Shown: positions 10,486-19,575, numbered from the stretch's first letter. The stretch is 64,000 nucleotides of DNA from Pseudomonas sp. SG20056 (GCF_031764535.1 NZ_CP134499.1:1550001-1614000); one strand, 5' to 3'. The notes: generated by a model not told the origin, from the sequence alone. Translations and numbers: made by a program.

Positions 10486-11025
10486 ATGGGCGATAAGAAG
10501 GCGCAAACCCGCGGGCGCATCCTGGCAGCTGCCAGTGCGGCGTTGCTACAGCGCGGTCCGACTGAGCCTGGTGTGGCTGAGGTGATGGGCGCTGCGGGCC
10601 TGACGGTCGGAGGCTTCTACGCGCATTTCGAGAGCAAGGATGCGCTGATGCTGGAGGTGTTCCAGCAGATGCTCTGTCAGCGGCGGGAACGCTTAGCGCT
10701 GCTTGATCCAGCCCTGACTGCTCACGAGCGGCGGGTGCTGCTGGCGGCCTTCTATCTGTCACGCAAGCACCGTGATGCCAGTGAACAAGGGTGTCCGCTG
10801 CCCAGTTCGATAGGTGAGCTGGTGCGTATGTCGGATGGTTTTCGCGGCGTGCTGGCTGAACATATCGAGCTGATGACGGCGCTGCTGGCGGGCAGTCCTG
10901 AGGAGGCTGATCAGGCTCTGGCCGATATCGTCTTGATGGTTGGAGGCCTGGCGCTGGCACGCGCGCTAGGCCCCAGTGAGTTGTCTGATCGAGTCTTGCG
11001 TGCCGCTAAATCGGCAATCGTTTGA
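10486..11025 (+). CDS. TetR/AcrR family transcriptional regulator
   Basis: A 179-aa repressor-like protein. The N-terminal helix-turn-helix (about residues 8-55) contains RGRILAAAS, EVMGAAGLTVGGFYAHFESKDAL, whose recognition-helix motif GGFYAHFxSKD is the TetR hallmark. The C-terminal ligand domain has no recognisable specificity. ATG 10486 follows AAGGGGCGAGC. It lies 10 bases upstream of an alpha/beta hydrolase, so the two are probably one operon and the hydrolase a regulated target. An AT-rich palindrome AATATTATGGTTGTAATTTT lies around 10453-10475 and could hold the operator. Confidence 0.92.
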   Translation: MGDKKAQTRGRILAAASAALLQRGPTEPGVAEVMGAAGLTVGGFYAHFESKDALMLEVFQQMLCQRRERLALLDPALTAHERRVLLAAFYLSRKHRDASEQGCPLPSSIGELVRMSDGFRGVLAEHIELMTALLAGSPEEADQALADIVLMVGGLALARALGPSELSDRVLRAAKSAIV

Positions 11026-11035
11026 GGATATGGCA

Positions 11036-11875
11036 ATGAATAGCATGAGCTGGGTTCGTGGTTTCAACGCATCGATTGGTCTGCTGGCGCCGCATGCACT
11101 GGCCAGCAAGCTGCGCCGGGAGTTTATGACTCCACATACCCTGCCGCCACGGGACTGGGAATTGCCGCTGCTGGCGCAGGCCGAGCGCATCACGCTGCGC
11201 TTCGGTCTGTCAGCGCTGCGCTGGGGCAGTGGGCCGGCCGTGTTGTTGATGCATGGCTGGGAAGGGCGCCCGACGCAATTCGCTGAGCTTATCAAGGCCC
11301 TGGTCAATGCCGGTTACGGTGTGGTGGCGCTGGATGCTCCGGCTCATGGCCGTTCGCCTGGGCGTGAAGCCAATGTGGTGCTGTTTGCTCGTGCCTTGCT
11401 GGAGGCTGCCAGCGAGCTGCCGCCGCTGAAGGCTGTGATTGGCCATTCCATGGGGGGTGCCAGCGCCTTGCTGGCCACCCAGCTGGGCTTGCGCACTGAG
11501 GCGTTGGTCAGCATTGCCGCGCCCAGTCGTATTCTGACCATGCTACGGCGCTTCTCACGCTACATGGGTTTGCCACGTCAGGCCCGCGCGCACTTTGTCC
11601 GCCTGGTCGAAGAAAAAGCCGGGATACCCGCCGGCCAGCTTGATAGCGCGCACTACCAATTGGATTTCCCTGGATTGGTCGTGCATGCCGCGGATGATCC
11701 GATGGTACCGTTCAGCGAGGCGGAGGCGATTCACCAGAGCTGGTTCGACAGCCGCTTGCTACGTTTGGAAAACGGCGGACACCAGCGGGTGTTGGCTGAC
11801 CCACGTGTAGTGCAGGCGGTGCTGGAGCTGCTGGAGTCGTTGAGTCAGACATCGTCCAAGGCGCTGGCCTCGTAA
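11036..11875 (+). CDS. Alpha/beta hydrolase, 279 aa
   Basis: Serine hydrolase fold: oxyanion-hole LLMHGWEGRP at ~71-79, nucleophile elbow GHSMG at 136-140 with Ser138, probable acid in HAADDPMVPF (~220) and His in NGGHQRVL (~252). Likely an esterase or lipase-like enzyme acting on a hydrophobic ester; substrate unknown. I chose ATG 11036 because GAGG ends 8 bases upstream; ATG 11030 is too close. The final 31 bases overlap the 3' end of the convergent diguanylate cyclase gene. The upstream TetR gene probably controls it. Confidence 0.9.
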   Translation: MNSMSWVRGFNASIGLLAPHALASKLRREFMTPHTLPPRDWELPLLAQAERITLRFGLSALRWGSGPAVLLMHGWEGRPTQFAELIKALVNAGYGVVALDAPAHGRSPGREANVVLFARALLEAASELPPLKAVIGHSMGGASALLATQLGLRTEALVSIAAPSRILTMLRRFSRYMGLPRQARAHFVRLVEEKAGIPAGQLDSAHYQLDFPGLVVHAADDPMVPFSEAEAIHQSWFDSRLLRLENGGHQRVLADPRVVQAVLELLESLSQTSSKALAS

Positions 11876-13716
11876 CCAACAACCCTGTTGCGCCCAGCAG
11901 CCTTGGCTTGATACAGCGCCTGGTCGGCGCGGCGCAGCAACTGTTCGCGGTCGCTGCCGGCATCCGGAATCAGCGTGTACACGCCGATGCTCAGACTCAG
12001 GTTGATACTCAGGCCCTGGTGCATGCAGGGGTGACTGGCCAGGTCTGCACGCAGCTGTTCGGCCAGGTCCATTGCGCCGGACTGATCAGTGTCGCAGAGC
12101 ACGGCAGCAAACTCTTCGCCGCCAAAACGTACCAGTAGATCATTACTGCGCATGCGCTGTTGCATGCGCAGGGCCGCGTGTTGCAGGCAGGCGTCGCCGA
12201 CCAGGTGACCGTGCTGGTCGTTGACCTTCTTGAAATGATCCAGGTCCATCATCAGCATGGCGATTGGTTGCTGGCTGCGTTTGGCCTGGGCGAGCATGCG
12301 CTCCAGTTCTTCGTTGAGTACCTGGCGGTTAAATAACCCGGTCAGGCTGTCGCGGCGGCTGAGTTCGGCTAACTGGCGATTGGCGGTAGAAAGCTCCTGC
12401 AGAGCCTGCTGCAGGGACGCAGTGCGCTCTTCCACGCGCGCTTCCAGGCCTTCGTTGATCTGTCGCTGCAGATCCAAGCTTTTGGCCTGCTCCATACGCA
12501 GTTGGTGCTCGTTGGCGTATAGCTGTTCTTGGGTCAGTTGCTGGGCGTGTTGCGCCAGGCGAATGCGTGAGCCGAGGGCAATCGAGAAAATTACCAACTC
12601 AAGCAGGCTGCCGATCTGCTGGGCGTGCAGGGTCAGTAGCGAATTGGCGATCAGGCCGGTGCCGCTGAGCACGCTGAACAGGCTGGCAATAATCAGGGCT
12701 GACCAGCCGAGGGCGAAGAGCTTGGCCGGCGGGTAGCCGTCGCGCCAGCGCAGCACGGTGAAGATGCAGCCGAAAATCGCGCAGGCCAGCAGCAGGACAA
12801 AACTGCCGATCAACGCCACAAGGTAGGGCGCGGCCAGCGCCAGCGCCATCACCAATAGGCTGCTGCCGACCAGACCGTAACTGATCCAGCTGTAGGCCCG
12901 GTGTTGGTCCTTGAGGTCGAGCACGCCATAGGTGAACAGCACGCCGAACAGGGTCGCCAGCGCCGAGCTGAACGGAAAGCTCATCTGCTGCCAGGTTAAT
13001 GACTCGGGCCAGAACCACTGCAGGGCAAAACCCAGCTGAATGAACTGGTAGAGGCTGAAACTGGCGACAAACAGGCTGTACCACAGGTAGTTGCGGTCGC
13101 GGGTGATGATGAAGATCGACAGGTTGTAGATCATCATCACCAGCAGGGCACCGAAGAACAGGCCCTGTAACAGCAGCATAAGTTGTTCGTGCTGGTTGAA
13201 TGCGTGTGCGCTCATCAGGCTGGCACTGAGGTTGGCCGAGCCGTCGGTCTGCATGCGCAAGATCAGCTCACGTTCTTCCCCGGCAGCCAGGCTGAATGGC
13301 AACACCAGTTGGCGGTGATTGACCCAGCGTTGGTGAAACGGCCGCTGATCGCCCGCCTGATATACCCGGCCGTCGTCCAGGCCATAGGCGTCTAGGGTGT
13401 CGAGCAGCGGATTACCGATCAACAGTACCCAGTTGATGGTGTTATCGGCCGGATTGTGCAGGCTGAAACGCAGCCAGTAGGCGTGTGTGCTGTAGCCGAA
13501 ACTGGCGTCGCGGCGTGCCACCGGTTGCCAGGCCGATTCAGGCAGCTGGCGAACGCTGTGAATGTCCGCTAGGCCTTCTGGATCAGCCCAGACATGCATG
13601 GCCGGGCCCGGTAACAGCGGCGTGTCGCTGGCCAGCAGAGGCAGGCTGGAGGCCTGTACCAGTGTCGGCAGCAACAGCAGTAGGAGTACGCGCAGCAACA
13701 CAATCAAAAGAGGCAT
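11845..13716 (-). CDS. 7TMR-DISM diguanylate cyclase
   Basis: A 623-aa membrane sensor. It has a signal-like N terminus, then a periplasmic 7TMR-DISMED2-type domain (about 30-165; motif YWLRFSLHNP), seven membrane segments (~175-385), a coiled coil (~390-450), and a GGDEF domain (~455-620) with an intact RFGGEEFAAV active site near residue 530 and SRRDSLTGLFNR at its start. It should make cyclic di-GMP in response to a periplasmic ligand. No RxxD inhibitory motif is evident immediately before GGEEF. Start at ATG 13716 puts the signal segment first; a further upstream ATG at 13755 is possible. Confidence 0.93.
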   Translation of the reverse strand: MPLLIVLLRVLLLLLLPTLVQASSLPLLASDTPLLPGPAMHVWADPEGLADIHSVRQLPESAWQPVARRDASFGYSTHAYWLRFSLHNPADNTINWVLLIGNPLLDTLDAYGLDDGRVYQAGDQRPFHQRWVNHRQLVLPFSLAAGEERELILRMQTDGSANLSASLMSAHAFNQHEQLMLLLQGLFFGALLVMMIYNLSIFIITRDRNYLWYSLFVASFSLYQFIQLGFALQWFWPESLTWQQMSFPFSSALATLFGVLFTYGVLDLKDQHRAYSWISYGLVGSSLLVMALALAAPYLVALIGSFVLLLACAIFGCIFTVLRWRDGYPPAKLFALGWSALIIASLFSVLSGTGLIANSLLTLHAQQIGSLLELVIFSIALGSRIRLAQHAQQLTQEQLYANEHQLRMEQAKSLDLQRQINEGLEARVEERTASLQQALQELSTANRQLAELSRRDSLTGLFNRQVLNEELERMLAQAKRSQQPIAMLMMDLDHFKKVNDQHGHLVGDACLQHAALRMQQRMRSNDLLVRFGGEEFAAVLCDTDQSGAMDLAEQLRADLASHPCMHQGLSINLSLSIGVYTLIPDAGSDREQLLRRADQALYQAKAAGRNRVVGYEASALDDV

Positions 13717-13801
13717 TCCATGGCAAGGATGTTGGCGGACACGACAAAGGTGCATTATTGCGCGGCCTTATGACATACCGATAGCTTAGCCGGGGTTGCT
13801 T

Positions 13802-14482
13802 ATGAGCCAAAACTTGCTGTGTTGCCATGCTGAGCGCGATGCTTGCCTGCACGCGCTGGCTGATGACCTGTTGGCGCAAATTCAGGCTACGTTGGTGCAG
13901 CAGCCCCGTGCCGGTTTGATACTGCCCGGCGGCAGTAGTCCGCAGGCTTTGTTGCCCTTGCTGGCGCAGCAGCTGGACATTCAGTGCATAGACCTTAGCC
14001 CCAGTGATGAGCGCTGGGTGCCGGCGCAGGCGGCTGAGAGTAACTGGCAGTTGTTGCATCAGGGCTTGCCGCAGGCTAATTGCCTGGATCCGCGCCAGGG
14101 CGCGACACTGGAACAATCAGCATCGAACTGGGGCGAGCAGTTGGCGCAGTGGTCGCCGTTTAGTGCAGTGCTGTTGGGCATGGGTGAAGACGGCCATATT
14201 GCCTCGCTGTTTCCCGGTATGCCTGGCTTAGCAGGGGCGCTGGATCCGCAAGCCAAACCTGCAGCCTTGCCCGCCCTGGCGCCACAAGAGCCGCGTGAGC
14301 GGTTGTCGCTGAACCTGGCGATGCTGCAGCGTGGGCAGTGGCTCGGCTTGCTGGCGTTTGGCGAGCGTAAACGCGGGTTGATTGATGCTGTGTTGGCCGA
14401 TCAGTCCCTTGCCCGAGAGTTGCCCCTGTACGCTTGGCTGCAACGCAGTCCGTTGCCGGTGCATATCTACTGGGCACCCTGA
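13802..14482 (+). CDS. pgl: 6-phosphogluconolactonase
   Basis: Hydrolyses 6-phospho-gluconolactone to 6-phosphogluconate, the substrate of Edd encoded next. Family motifs are present: LPGGSSPQ (~41-48), SPSDERWVP (~66-74) and LLGMGEDGHIASLFPGM (~123-139). 226 aa, cytosolic. The ATG at 13802 is preferred to the TTG at 13796. It is 99 bases upstream of edd. In P. aeruginosa pgl sits between zwf and eda; here zwf and hexR are missing from the immediate neighbourhood, so glucose 6-phosphate dehydrogenase must be elsewhere. Confidence 0.95.
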   Translation: MSQNLLCCHAERDACLHALADDLLAQIQATLVQQPRAGLILPGGSSPQALLPLLAQQLDIQCIDLSPSDERWVPAQAAESNWQLLHQGLPQANCLDPRQGATLEQSASNWGEQLAQWSPFSAVLLGMGEDGHIASLFPGMPGLAGALDPQAKPAALPALAPQEPRERLSLNLAMLQRGQWLGLLAFGERKRGLIDAVLADQSLARELPLYAWLQRSPLPVHIYWAP

Positions 14483-14581
14483 GAGCATGTTGCGGTCTGC
14501 TGCATAAAGGCTCTGTTGCGTTACAGCAGCGGCTAAGCCGTTACACTGCAAGCCAGTACCTCGCCGAGAAAGGACCCCGTC

Positions 14582-16393
14582 ATGTTGCATCCGGTTGTTG
14601 AGCAGGTTACCGCCGCGCTGGAGCAGCGCTCGGCCAAACGCCGCGAACGCTATCTGCAACGCCTGGCACAGGCGGCCGCGCGCACCGCGCATCAGGCGCT
14701 GGGCTGCTCCAATCTGGCTCATGCCCTGGCGGCACAGCCTGAGGATGCGCGGCTGATCATCAAGCAGGGCGGCTCGCCACATGTGGCGATCATTTCCAGC
14801 TATAACGATCTGCTCTCGGCCCACGCGCCGCTCAGGGAGTATCCCGAACGCCTGAAAGTGGCTCTGGCCAAGGCCGGCGCGACCTCGCAGTTCGCGGCTG
14901 GGGTGCCGGCCATGTGCGATGGCATTACCCAGGGTGAGGCTGGCATGCAACTGTCGCTGTTCTCCCGCGACCTGATTGCCCAGGCCGCTGCCATCGGTTT
15001 GACCCACGGCATTTTTGACGGCGCGCTGTATTTGGGGGTGTGCGACAAGATCGTCCCCGGCCTGCTGATCGGCGCGCTGCATTTCGGCCATCTGCCGGCG
15101 GTGTTTGTACCCGCCGGGCCCATGCAATCGGGCCTGCCGAACAAGGAAAAAGCCGCCGTCCGCCAGCGCTACGCCCGTGGCGAAGCCAGCCGTGATGAGC
15201 TGCTCGCCGCCGAGTTGGCTGCTTATCACCAGGCCGGCACCTGCACCTTCTACGGCACGGCCAATACCAATCAGCTGCTGATGGAGGCCATGGGCCTGCA
15301 CGTGCCGGGCAGCGCCTTTATTCACCCCTATACACCGCTGCGCGATGCCATGACTGATGAGGCAGCGCGCCTGGTGGCGCATAACAGTCGCCAGGGTGAG
15401 CGCTATTTGCCGGTTGGTCAGCAGATTGATGCACGGGCGCTGATTAATGCGGTGGTGGCTTTGCTTGCCAGCGGCGGCTCGACCAACCACACCCTGCACC
15501 TGCCGGCCATTGCTCGGGCGGCGGGTTTTGAACTGAGCTGGGATGATTTCGCCGCGTTGTCCAAGGTGGTGCCGCTGTTGGCGCGGGTGTATCCGAATGG
15601 CGCGGCGGACGTGAATCAGTTTCAGGCCGCCGGTGGGCCGGCCTGGTTGCTGCGTGAGCTGCTCGGCGCCGGCCTGTTGCATGATGATGTCGCGACCGCT
15701 GCCGGGCATGGCTTGCGTGCTTACACCCGCGAGCCCTGGCTGGAAGGCTTGCGCCTGGCCTGGCGCGAGCTGCCTGCGCAGAGCCCGGCGCCGGATATTG
15801 TCCGGCATGTTGCTGAGCCTTTTGCAGAAGAGGGTGGGTTGGTGCTGCTGACCGGCAACCTGGGGCGCGCCATCCTGAAAACCTCGGCGGTGGATCCGGC
15901 GTTCTGGCGCATCCGCGCCCAGGCGCGCATCTTCGATTCGGAAGCGGCCGTGCAGGCTGCCTACAGCGCCGGCGAGCTGCAAGGTGACCTGGTGCTGGTG
16001 GTGCGCTTCCAAGGCCCACAAGCCAATGGCATGCCCGAGCTGCACAAACTGATGCCCTTGCTGGCCAACCTGCAGCAAGCCGGCCAGCGGGTCGCGTTGA
16101 TTACCGACGGACGAATGTCCGGGGCTTCGGGGCAGGTTTCCACAGCCTTGCATGTAACCCCGGAAGCCGCTGCCGGCGGCCCCTTGGCGCGGTTACAGGA
16201 TGGCGACTGGTTGGTGCTGGATGCGCAAAACGGGTTGCTGCAGGTAGAGCTGAGCGAGCAGCAACTGGCCGTACGGCCATTGGCGTCTGCCAGTGCCGAG
16301 CTGGAATTGGGCTATGGTCTGGAAATGTTCGCCGCCCAGCGCCGCCTGGTCGGCTCGGCCGAGCAGGGCGCCAGCAGCCTGTTTGAAGACTGA
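14582..16393 (+). CDS. edd: Phosphogluconate dehydratase
   Basis: Dehydrates 6-phosphogluconate to 2-keto-3-deoxy-6-phosphogluconate, the first committed step of the Entner-Doudoroff pathway. A 603-aa IlvD/Edd family protein with Fe-S-coordinating cysteines expected in MCDGITQGE and GVCDKIVPG, substrate loop SGGSTNHTLHL, and the C-terminal signature TDGRMSGASGQVSTALH. The ATG follows AAAGGA. It is followed 36 bases later by eda, so the pair is co-transcribed. Known enzymes of this family are oxygen sensitive through their Fe-S cluster. Confidence 0.97.
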   Translation: MLHPVVEQVTAALEQRSAKRRERYLQRLAQAAARTAHQALGCSNLAHALAAQPEDARLIIKQGGSPHVAIISSYNDLLSAHAPLREYPERLKVALAKAGATSQFAAGVPAMCDGITQGEAGMQLSLFSRDLIAQAAAIGLTHGIFDGALYLGVCDKIVPGLLIGALHFGHLPAVFVPAGPMQSGLPNKEKAAVRQRYARGEASRDELLAAELAAYHQAGTCTFYGTANTNQLLMEAMGLHVPGSAFIHPYTPLRDAMTDEAARLVAHNSRQGERYLPVGQQIDARALINAVVALLASGGSTNHTLHLPAIARAAGFELSWDDFAALSKVVPLLARVYPNGAADVNQFQAAGGPAWLLRELLGAGLLHDDVATAAGHGLRAYTREPWLEGLRLAWRELPAQSPAPDIVRHVAEPFAEEGGLVLLTGNLGRAILKTSAVDPAFWRIRAQARIFDSEAAVQAAYSAGELQGDLVLVVRFQGPQANGMPELHKLMPLLANLQQAGQRVALITDGRMSGASGQVSTALHVTPEAAAGGPLARLQDGDWLVLDAQNGLLQVELSEQQLAVRPLASASAELELGYGLEMFAAQRRLVGSAEQGASSLFED

Positions 16394-16429
16394 ACGCGAT
16401 GATTGAATCTTGAGAGCGGGGAGCAAGGC

Positions 16430-17080
16430 ATGAGCCTGACGATGGATGTGGTGCTGCAACAGGCCCGCCCGGTATTGCCGGTGTTGGTGATCGACGATAT
16501 CAGCCTGGCGCTGGATCTGGCCCGTGCGCTGCACGCCGGCGGCATTCGCGTGCTGGAAGTCACCCTGCGCACCCCGGGTGCGCTGGATGCTCTGGCGGCG
16601 ATGCGCAAGGAATTGCCGGACCTGCTGGTGGGCGCTGGCACCCTGATTCATGCCGAGCAGTTCAGCGAAGCCCGCGACGCAGGGGCACAATTTGCCGTTA
16701 GCCCGGGTTGCACCGAACGCCTGGCGGCGGCGGCGGAAGATTCCGGTCTGCCGTATTTGCCGGGGGTGATGACGCCCTCGGAAGTGCTGCTGGCGCTGGA
16801 GTATGGCTATCGTTCGCTGAAGCTGTTCCCGGCCAACGGTGCGACCAGCATCAAGATGCTCAAGAGCTTCAAGGGGCCGTTCACCGGCATTCGTTTCTGC
16901 CCAACCGGTGGGGTGACCCCGGATAACCTGCTGAGCTTTCTGCGCCTGCCCAACGTGGCCTGCGTGGGTGGCACCTGGATTGCGCCAAGCAATCTGGTGC
17001 GCGCCCGCGCCTGGGATCAGATCACCCAACTGGCGGCCGAGGCACGCGCCCTGGCCGGTAGCCTGGAGCAGCCAGCATGA
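16430..17080 (+). CDS. eda: KDPG aldolase
   Basis: Cleaves 2-keto-3-deoxy-6-phosphogluconate to pyruvate and glyceraldehyde 3-phosphate. Class I aldolase: Schiff-base lysine K131 in LKLFPANG, general acid/base E43 in LEVTLRTP, and phosphate-binding GTWIAP near the C terminus. 216 aa. ATG 16430 was chosen over an upstream in-frame start at 16403 because it matches family length and has GGGGAGCAAGG upstream. The stop overlaps the start of the following thioesterase gene by ATGA. It completes the edd-eda pair. Confidence 0.97.
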   Translation: MSLTMDVVLQQARPVLPVLVIDDISLALDLARALHAGGIRVLEVTLRTPGALDALAAMRKELPDLLVGAGTLIHAEQFSEARDAGAQFAVSPGCTERLAAAAEDSGLPYLPGVMTPSEVLLALEYGYRSLKLFPANGATSIKMLKSFKGPFTGIRFCPTGGVTPDNLLSFLRLPNVACVGGTWIAPSNLVRARAWDQITQLAAEARALAGSLEQPA

Positions 17081-17526
17081 GTTGGGAACTGAGCAATCCC
17101 TTTGTCATCGATATTCAGGTGACAGCCGAGGACATCGACGGCCTCGGTCATGCCAACAACGCGGTCTACGTCAGCTGGCTGGAGCGCTGCGCCTGGCGCC
17201 ATTCGCAGTTTCTTGGGTTGGATCTGGCCGAGTACCGCCGCCTTGATCGCGCTATGGCAGTGCTGCGCCATGAGATCGACTACCTGGCCAGCGCTTATGA
17301 AGACCAGCAGTTGCAGATGGCCACCTGGATTGTCGAGTCCGATCAGCGCCTGAAGATGGACCGGCGCTTCCAGCTGATTCGCCCGGAAGACGGCGTGACC
17401 CTGCTGCGGGCGAAAACCACCTTTGTCTGTATCGAGCTGTCCAGCGGTAAGCCCAAGCGTATGCCGCCAGAGTTTGTTGAGGGTTATGGCGCCGCCTTGC
17501 AGCCGCCTTTTCCCATGGAGCTGTGA
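17077..17526 (+). CDS. Acyl-CoA thioesterase, hotdog fold
   Basis: A 149-aa 4HBT-type protein. The motif DIDGLGHANNAVYVSWLERC at residues ~18-37 matches the active-site helix of the hotdog thioesterase family (usual form DxDxxGHVNNxxYxxxxE). The protein probably hydrolyses an acyl-CoA, possibly an aromatic or short-chain one. It overlaps eda by four bases, so it is translated from the edd-eda message although its biochemical link to the Entner-Doudoroff pathway is not obvious. Terminated by the hairpin at 17563. Confidence 0.88.
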   Translation: MSWELSNPFVIDIQVTAEDIDGLGHANNAVYVSWLERCAWRHSQFLGLDLAEYRRLDRAMAVLRHEIDYLASAYEDQQLQMATWIVESDQRLKMDRRFQLIRPEDGVTLLRAKTTFVCIELSSGKPKRMPPEFVEGYGAALQPPFPMEL

Positions 17527-17562
17527 TGCGCCGTTGGGCTAATGCCTGAGCGTTTCACCCTC

Positions 17563-17590
17563 ACGCCGCGTACACTACGCGGCGTTTTTC
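17563..17590 (+). terminator. Intrinsic terminator of the edd-eda-thioesterase unit
   Basis: ACGCCGCGTA-CAC-TACGCGGCGT is a perfect 10-bp stem followed by TTTTTC. It separates the operon from dusC. Confidence 0.9.
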
Positions 17591-17641
17591 TACCTGCGAC
17601 TTTTAGCCGAAGCGCAGCACCGCATTTTCAAGAGACTGCCT

Positions 17642-18622
17642 ATGCAAATCGCCCTGGCCCCGATGGAGGGGTTGGTCGACGAAATCCTTCGCGATGTGCT
17701 CACTCAGGTGGGCGGCATCGATTGGTGCGTGACGGAATTTATCCGGGTCACCGAACGGGTATTGCCCGTCAGCACTTACCAGAAGCTCGCCCCGGAACTG
17801 TTCAGCGACGCGCAAACGGCTGCCGGTACGCCGCTGCGTGTGCAGTTCCTCGGCTCCGATCCAGCCTGCCTGGCCGACAACGCGGCGTTTGCCTGCACCC
17901 TCGGCGCGCCCGTGATCGACCTCAACTTCGGCTGCCCGGCCAAGACGGTGAACAAGTCCCGTGGCGGCGCGGTATTGCTCAAAGAGCCTGAGCTGCTGCA
18001 TGCCATCGTCCGTGAGGTGCGTCGTGCGGTGCCGGCCGCGATTCCGGTGACGGCGAAAATGCGCCTGGGTTTTGATCACAAGGACTATGCCCTGGAGTGT
18101 GCCGAGGCGCTGGCCGAGGGCGGCGCGGCGCAGATTGTGGTGCACGCGCGGACCAAGGTTGAAGGCTACAAGCCGCCGGCACACTGGGAGTGGGTGGCGC
18201 GGGTGCAGGACGCGGTGAAAGTGCCGGTATTTGCCAATGGCGAGATCTGGACCCTGGATGACTGGCGGCGTTGTCGAGAGGTCAGCGGGGTGGAGGACAT
18301 CATGCTTGGTCGTGGTCTGGTGGCGCGTCCGGATTTGGCCCGGCAGATTGCCGCTGCCAGGGCCGGGCAGGAGGTGGTGGCCATGAGTTGGGCTGAGTTG
18401 CAGCCGCTGCTGGCGGATTTCTGGCTGCAGGCGCGGCGCAAGATGTCACCACGCTACGCACCGGGTCGGCTCAAACAGTGGTTGGCAATGCTGACGCGCA
18501 GCTACCCCGAAGCGACCGAGCTGTTCAATCTGCTGCGTCGAGAAAGCGACTGCCTGCGTATCGATGCTCTGCTCGGTATCGAGTTTGCCGAGGCTGAGTG
18601 TGTCGAGCAGGCGAGCGCCTAG
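17642..18622 (+). CDS. dusC: tRNA-dihydrouridine(16) synthase DusC
   Basis: An FMN- and NADPH-dependent enzyme that reduces U16 in the D loop of tRNAs. It begins [10 protein letters not shown], the flavin-binding Dus signature; catalytic Cys98 lies in [15 protein letters not shown], matching E. coli DusC C98. The motif [17 protein letters not shown] is typical of subfamily C. The 326-aa length fits. It is transcribed alone after the terminator at 17563. REP elements follow the stop codon. Confidence 0.95.
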   Translation: MQIALAPMEGLVDEILRDVLTQVGGIDWCVTEFIRVTERVLPVSTYQKLAPELFSDAQTAAGTPLRVQFLGSDPACLADNAAFACTLGAPVIDLNFGCPAKTVNKSRGGAVLLKEPELLHAIVREVRRAVPAAIPVTAKMRLGFDHKDYALECAEALAEGGAAQIVVHARTKVEGYKPPAHWEWVARVQDAVKVPVFANGEIWTLDDWRRCREVSGVEDIMLGRGLVARPDLARQIAAARAGQEVVAMSWAELQPLLADFWLQARRKMSPRYAPGRLKQWLAMLTRSYPEATELFNLLRRESDCLRIDALLGIEFAEAECVEQASA

Positions 18623-18655
18623 CGGCGGCATGGCAATCCCCACCAAGCGACTCTC

Positions 18656-18763
18656 TGGTCGCGGCTAAAGCCCCTCCCACTTCCCCTCCCATTATCTAGG
18701 GGTAAGAGACATCTACTGGCCTAACCACGGACTTGTCCTGTGGGAGGCGCTTTAGCGGCGAGC
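18656..18763. repeat. REP inverted pair (REPIN/BIME-like)
   Basis: The left arm TGGTCGCGGCTAAAGCCCCT (18656-18675, continuing CCCAC) and the right arm CTGTGGGAGGCGCTTTAGCG (18738-18757) are inverted copies with ~57 bases between them. The form matches Pseudomonas REP sequences mobilised by RAYT transposases. No RAYT gene is in the window. Confidence 0.75.
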
Positions 18764-18795
18764 TTTTCGGGCACCTGGGCCATGCAATTGCCCGA

Positions 18796-19542
18796 CTAGC
18801 GCCCACCGCTCACATCCAGCAGCGCGCCACTGGTGTATGAAGCCTGCTCGCTGACCAGCCAGAGAATCGCTTCGGCCACCTCACTGGCCAGGCCGCCACG
18901 GCCCATGGGCACACTCTGGCTGACCCGCGCGACCCGATCCGGCTCACCACCACTGGCGTGAATTTCGGTTTCGATCACCCCGGGACGTACCGCATTGACG
19001 CGAATGCCGTCGGCCGCCACTTCCTTGGCCAGACCCAGGGTCATGCTGTCGATCGCACCTTTGGCTGCGGCGTAGTCGATGTATTCCCCAGGTGCACCGA
19101 GCCGCGCGGCCACCGAAGACAGATTGACGATCGCGCCGCCGTTACCGCCTTGGCGGAGCGACATCCGCTTGATTGCCTCACGACTGCATAGAAAGCTGCC
19201 GAACACGTTGGTGGCGAACACCCGCTGCCAGCGCGCCAGGTCCATCTGCTGCAAACGCATCTGGGTTTCCAGAATGCCAGCATTGTTGACCAGCACATCG
19301 AGACGGCCAAAGTGCTGGTCGAGGCGAGCGAACAGTTGCAGCACCTGGCCTTCGTCGGCGACATCGGCCTGTACGGCGATGGCCTGGCCGCCGGCCTGGG
19401 TGATTTCTTCAACCAGCGCCTGCGCCGCTGCCTGTTGCCGCTGATAGTTCAGGCACAGTGCATAGCCTTGAGCTGCCGCCAGCCTGGCGGTGGCGGCGCC
19501 AATACCGCGGCTGGCACCGGTGATCAGCATGACTTTGCTCAT
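18796..19542 (-). CDS. Short-chain dehydrogenase/reductase
   Basis: A 248-aa classical SDR: nucleotide-binding TGASRGIG (8-15), NNAG (86-89), catalytic Ser143, Tyr157 and Lys161 (SS...YAAAK), and a late VNAVRPGVIETEIH. Likely a NADP-dependent oxidoreductase with an unknown carbonyl or alcohol substrate; the NYQR after strand 2 suggests NADP preference. ATG 19542 has GGGAG 10 bases upstream and starts right before the Rossmann fold, so the longer frame to 19599 is rejected. It is divergent from the heat-shock gene ibpA, with the intergenic region holding the sigma-32 promoter. Confidence 0.92.
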   Translation of the reverse strand: MSKVMLITGASRGIGAATARLAAAQGYALCLNYQRQQAAAQALVEEITQAGGQAIAVQADVADEGQVLQLFARLDQHFGRLDVLVNNAGILETQMRLQQMDLARWQRVFATNVFGSFLCSREAIKRMSLRQGGNGGAIVNLSSVAARLGAPGEYIDYAAAKGAIDSMTLGLAKEVAADGIRVNAVRPGVIETEIHASGGEPDRVARVSQSVPMGRGGLASEVAEAILWLVSEQASYTSGALLDVSGGR

Positions 19543-19575
19543 CGAATTGCTCCCTGTAAGAAAATTTTGCAGAGG

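Noticed and set aside
14483..14581. HexR operator in front of edd
   Set aside because: Only a weak CTGT-N6-ACAG dyad (14513-14526) is present and it does not match the TTGT-N7/8-ACAA HexR pattern.
14228..16153. Minus-strand ORF of 641 codons opposite edd
   Set aside because: Antisense of a full-length, well conserved Edd; no ribosome site and no recognisable domain.
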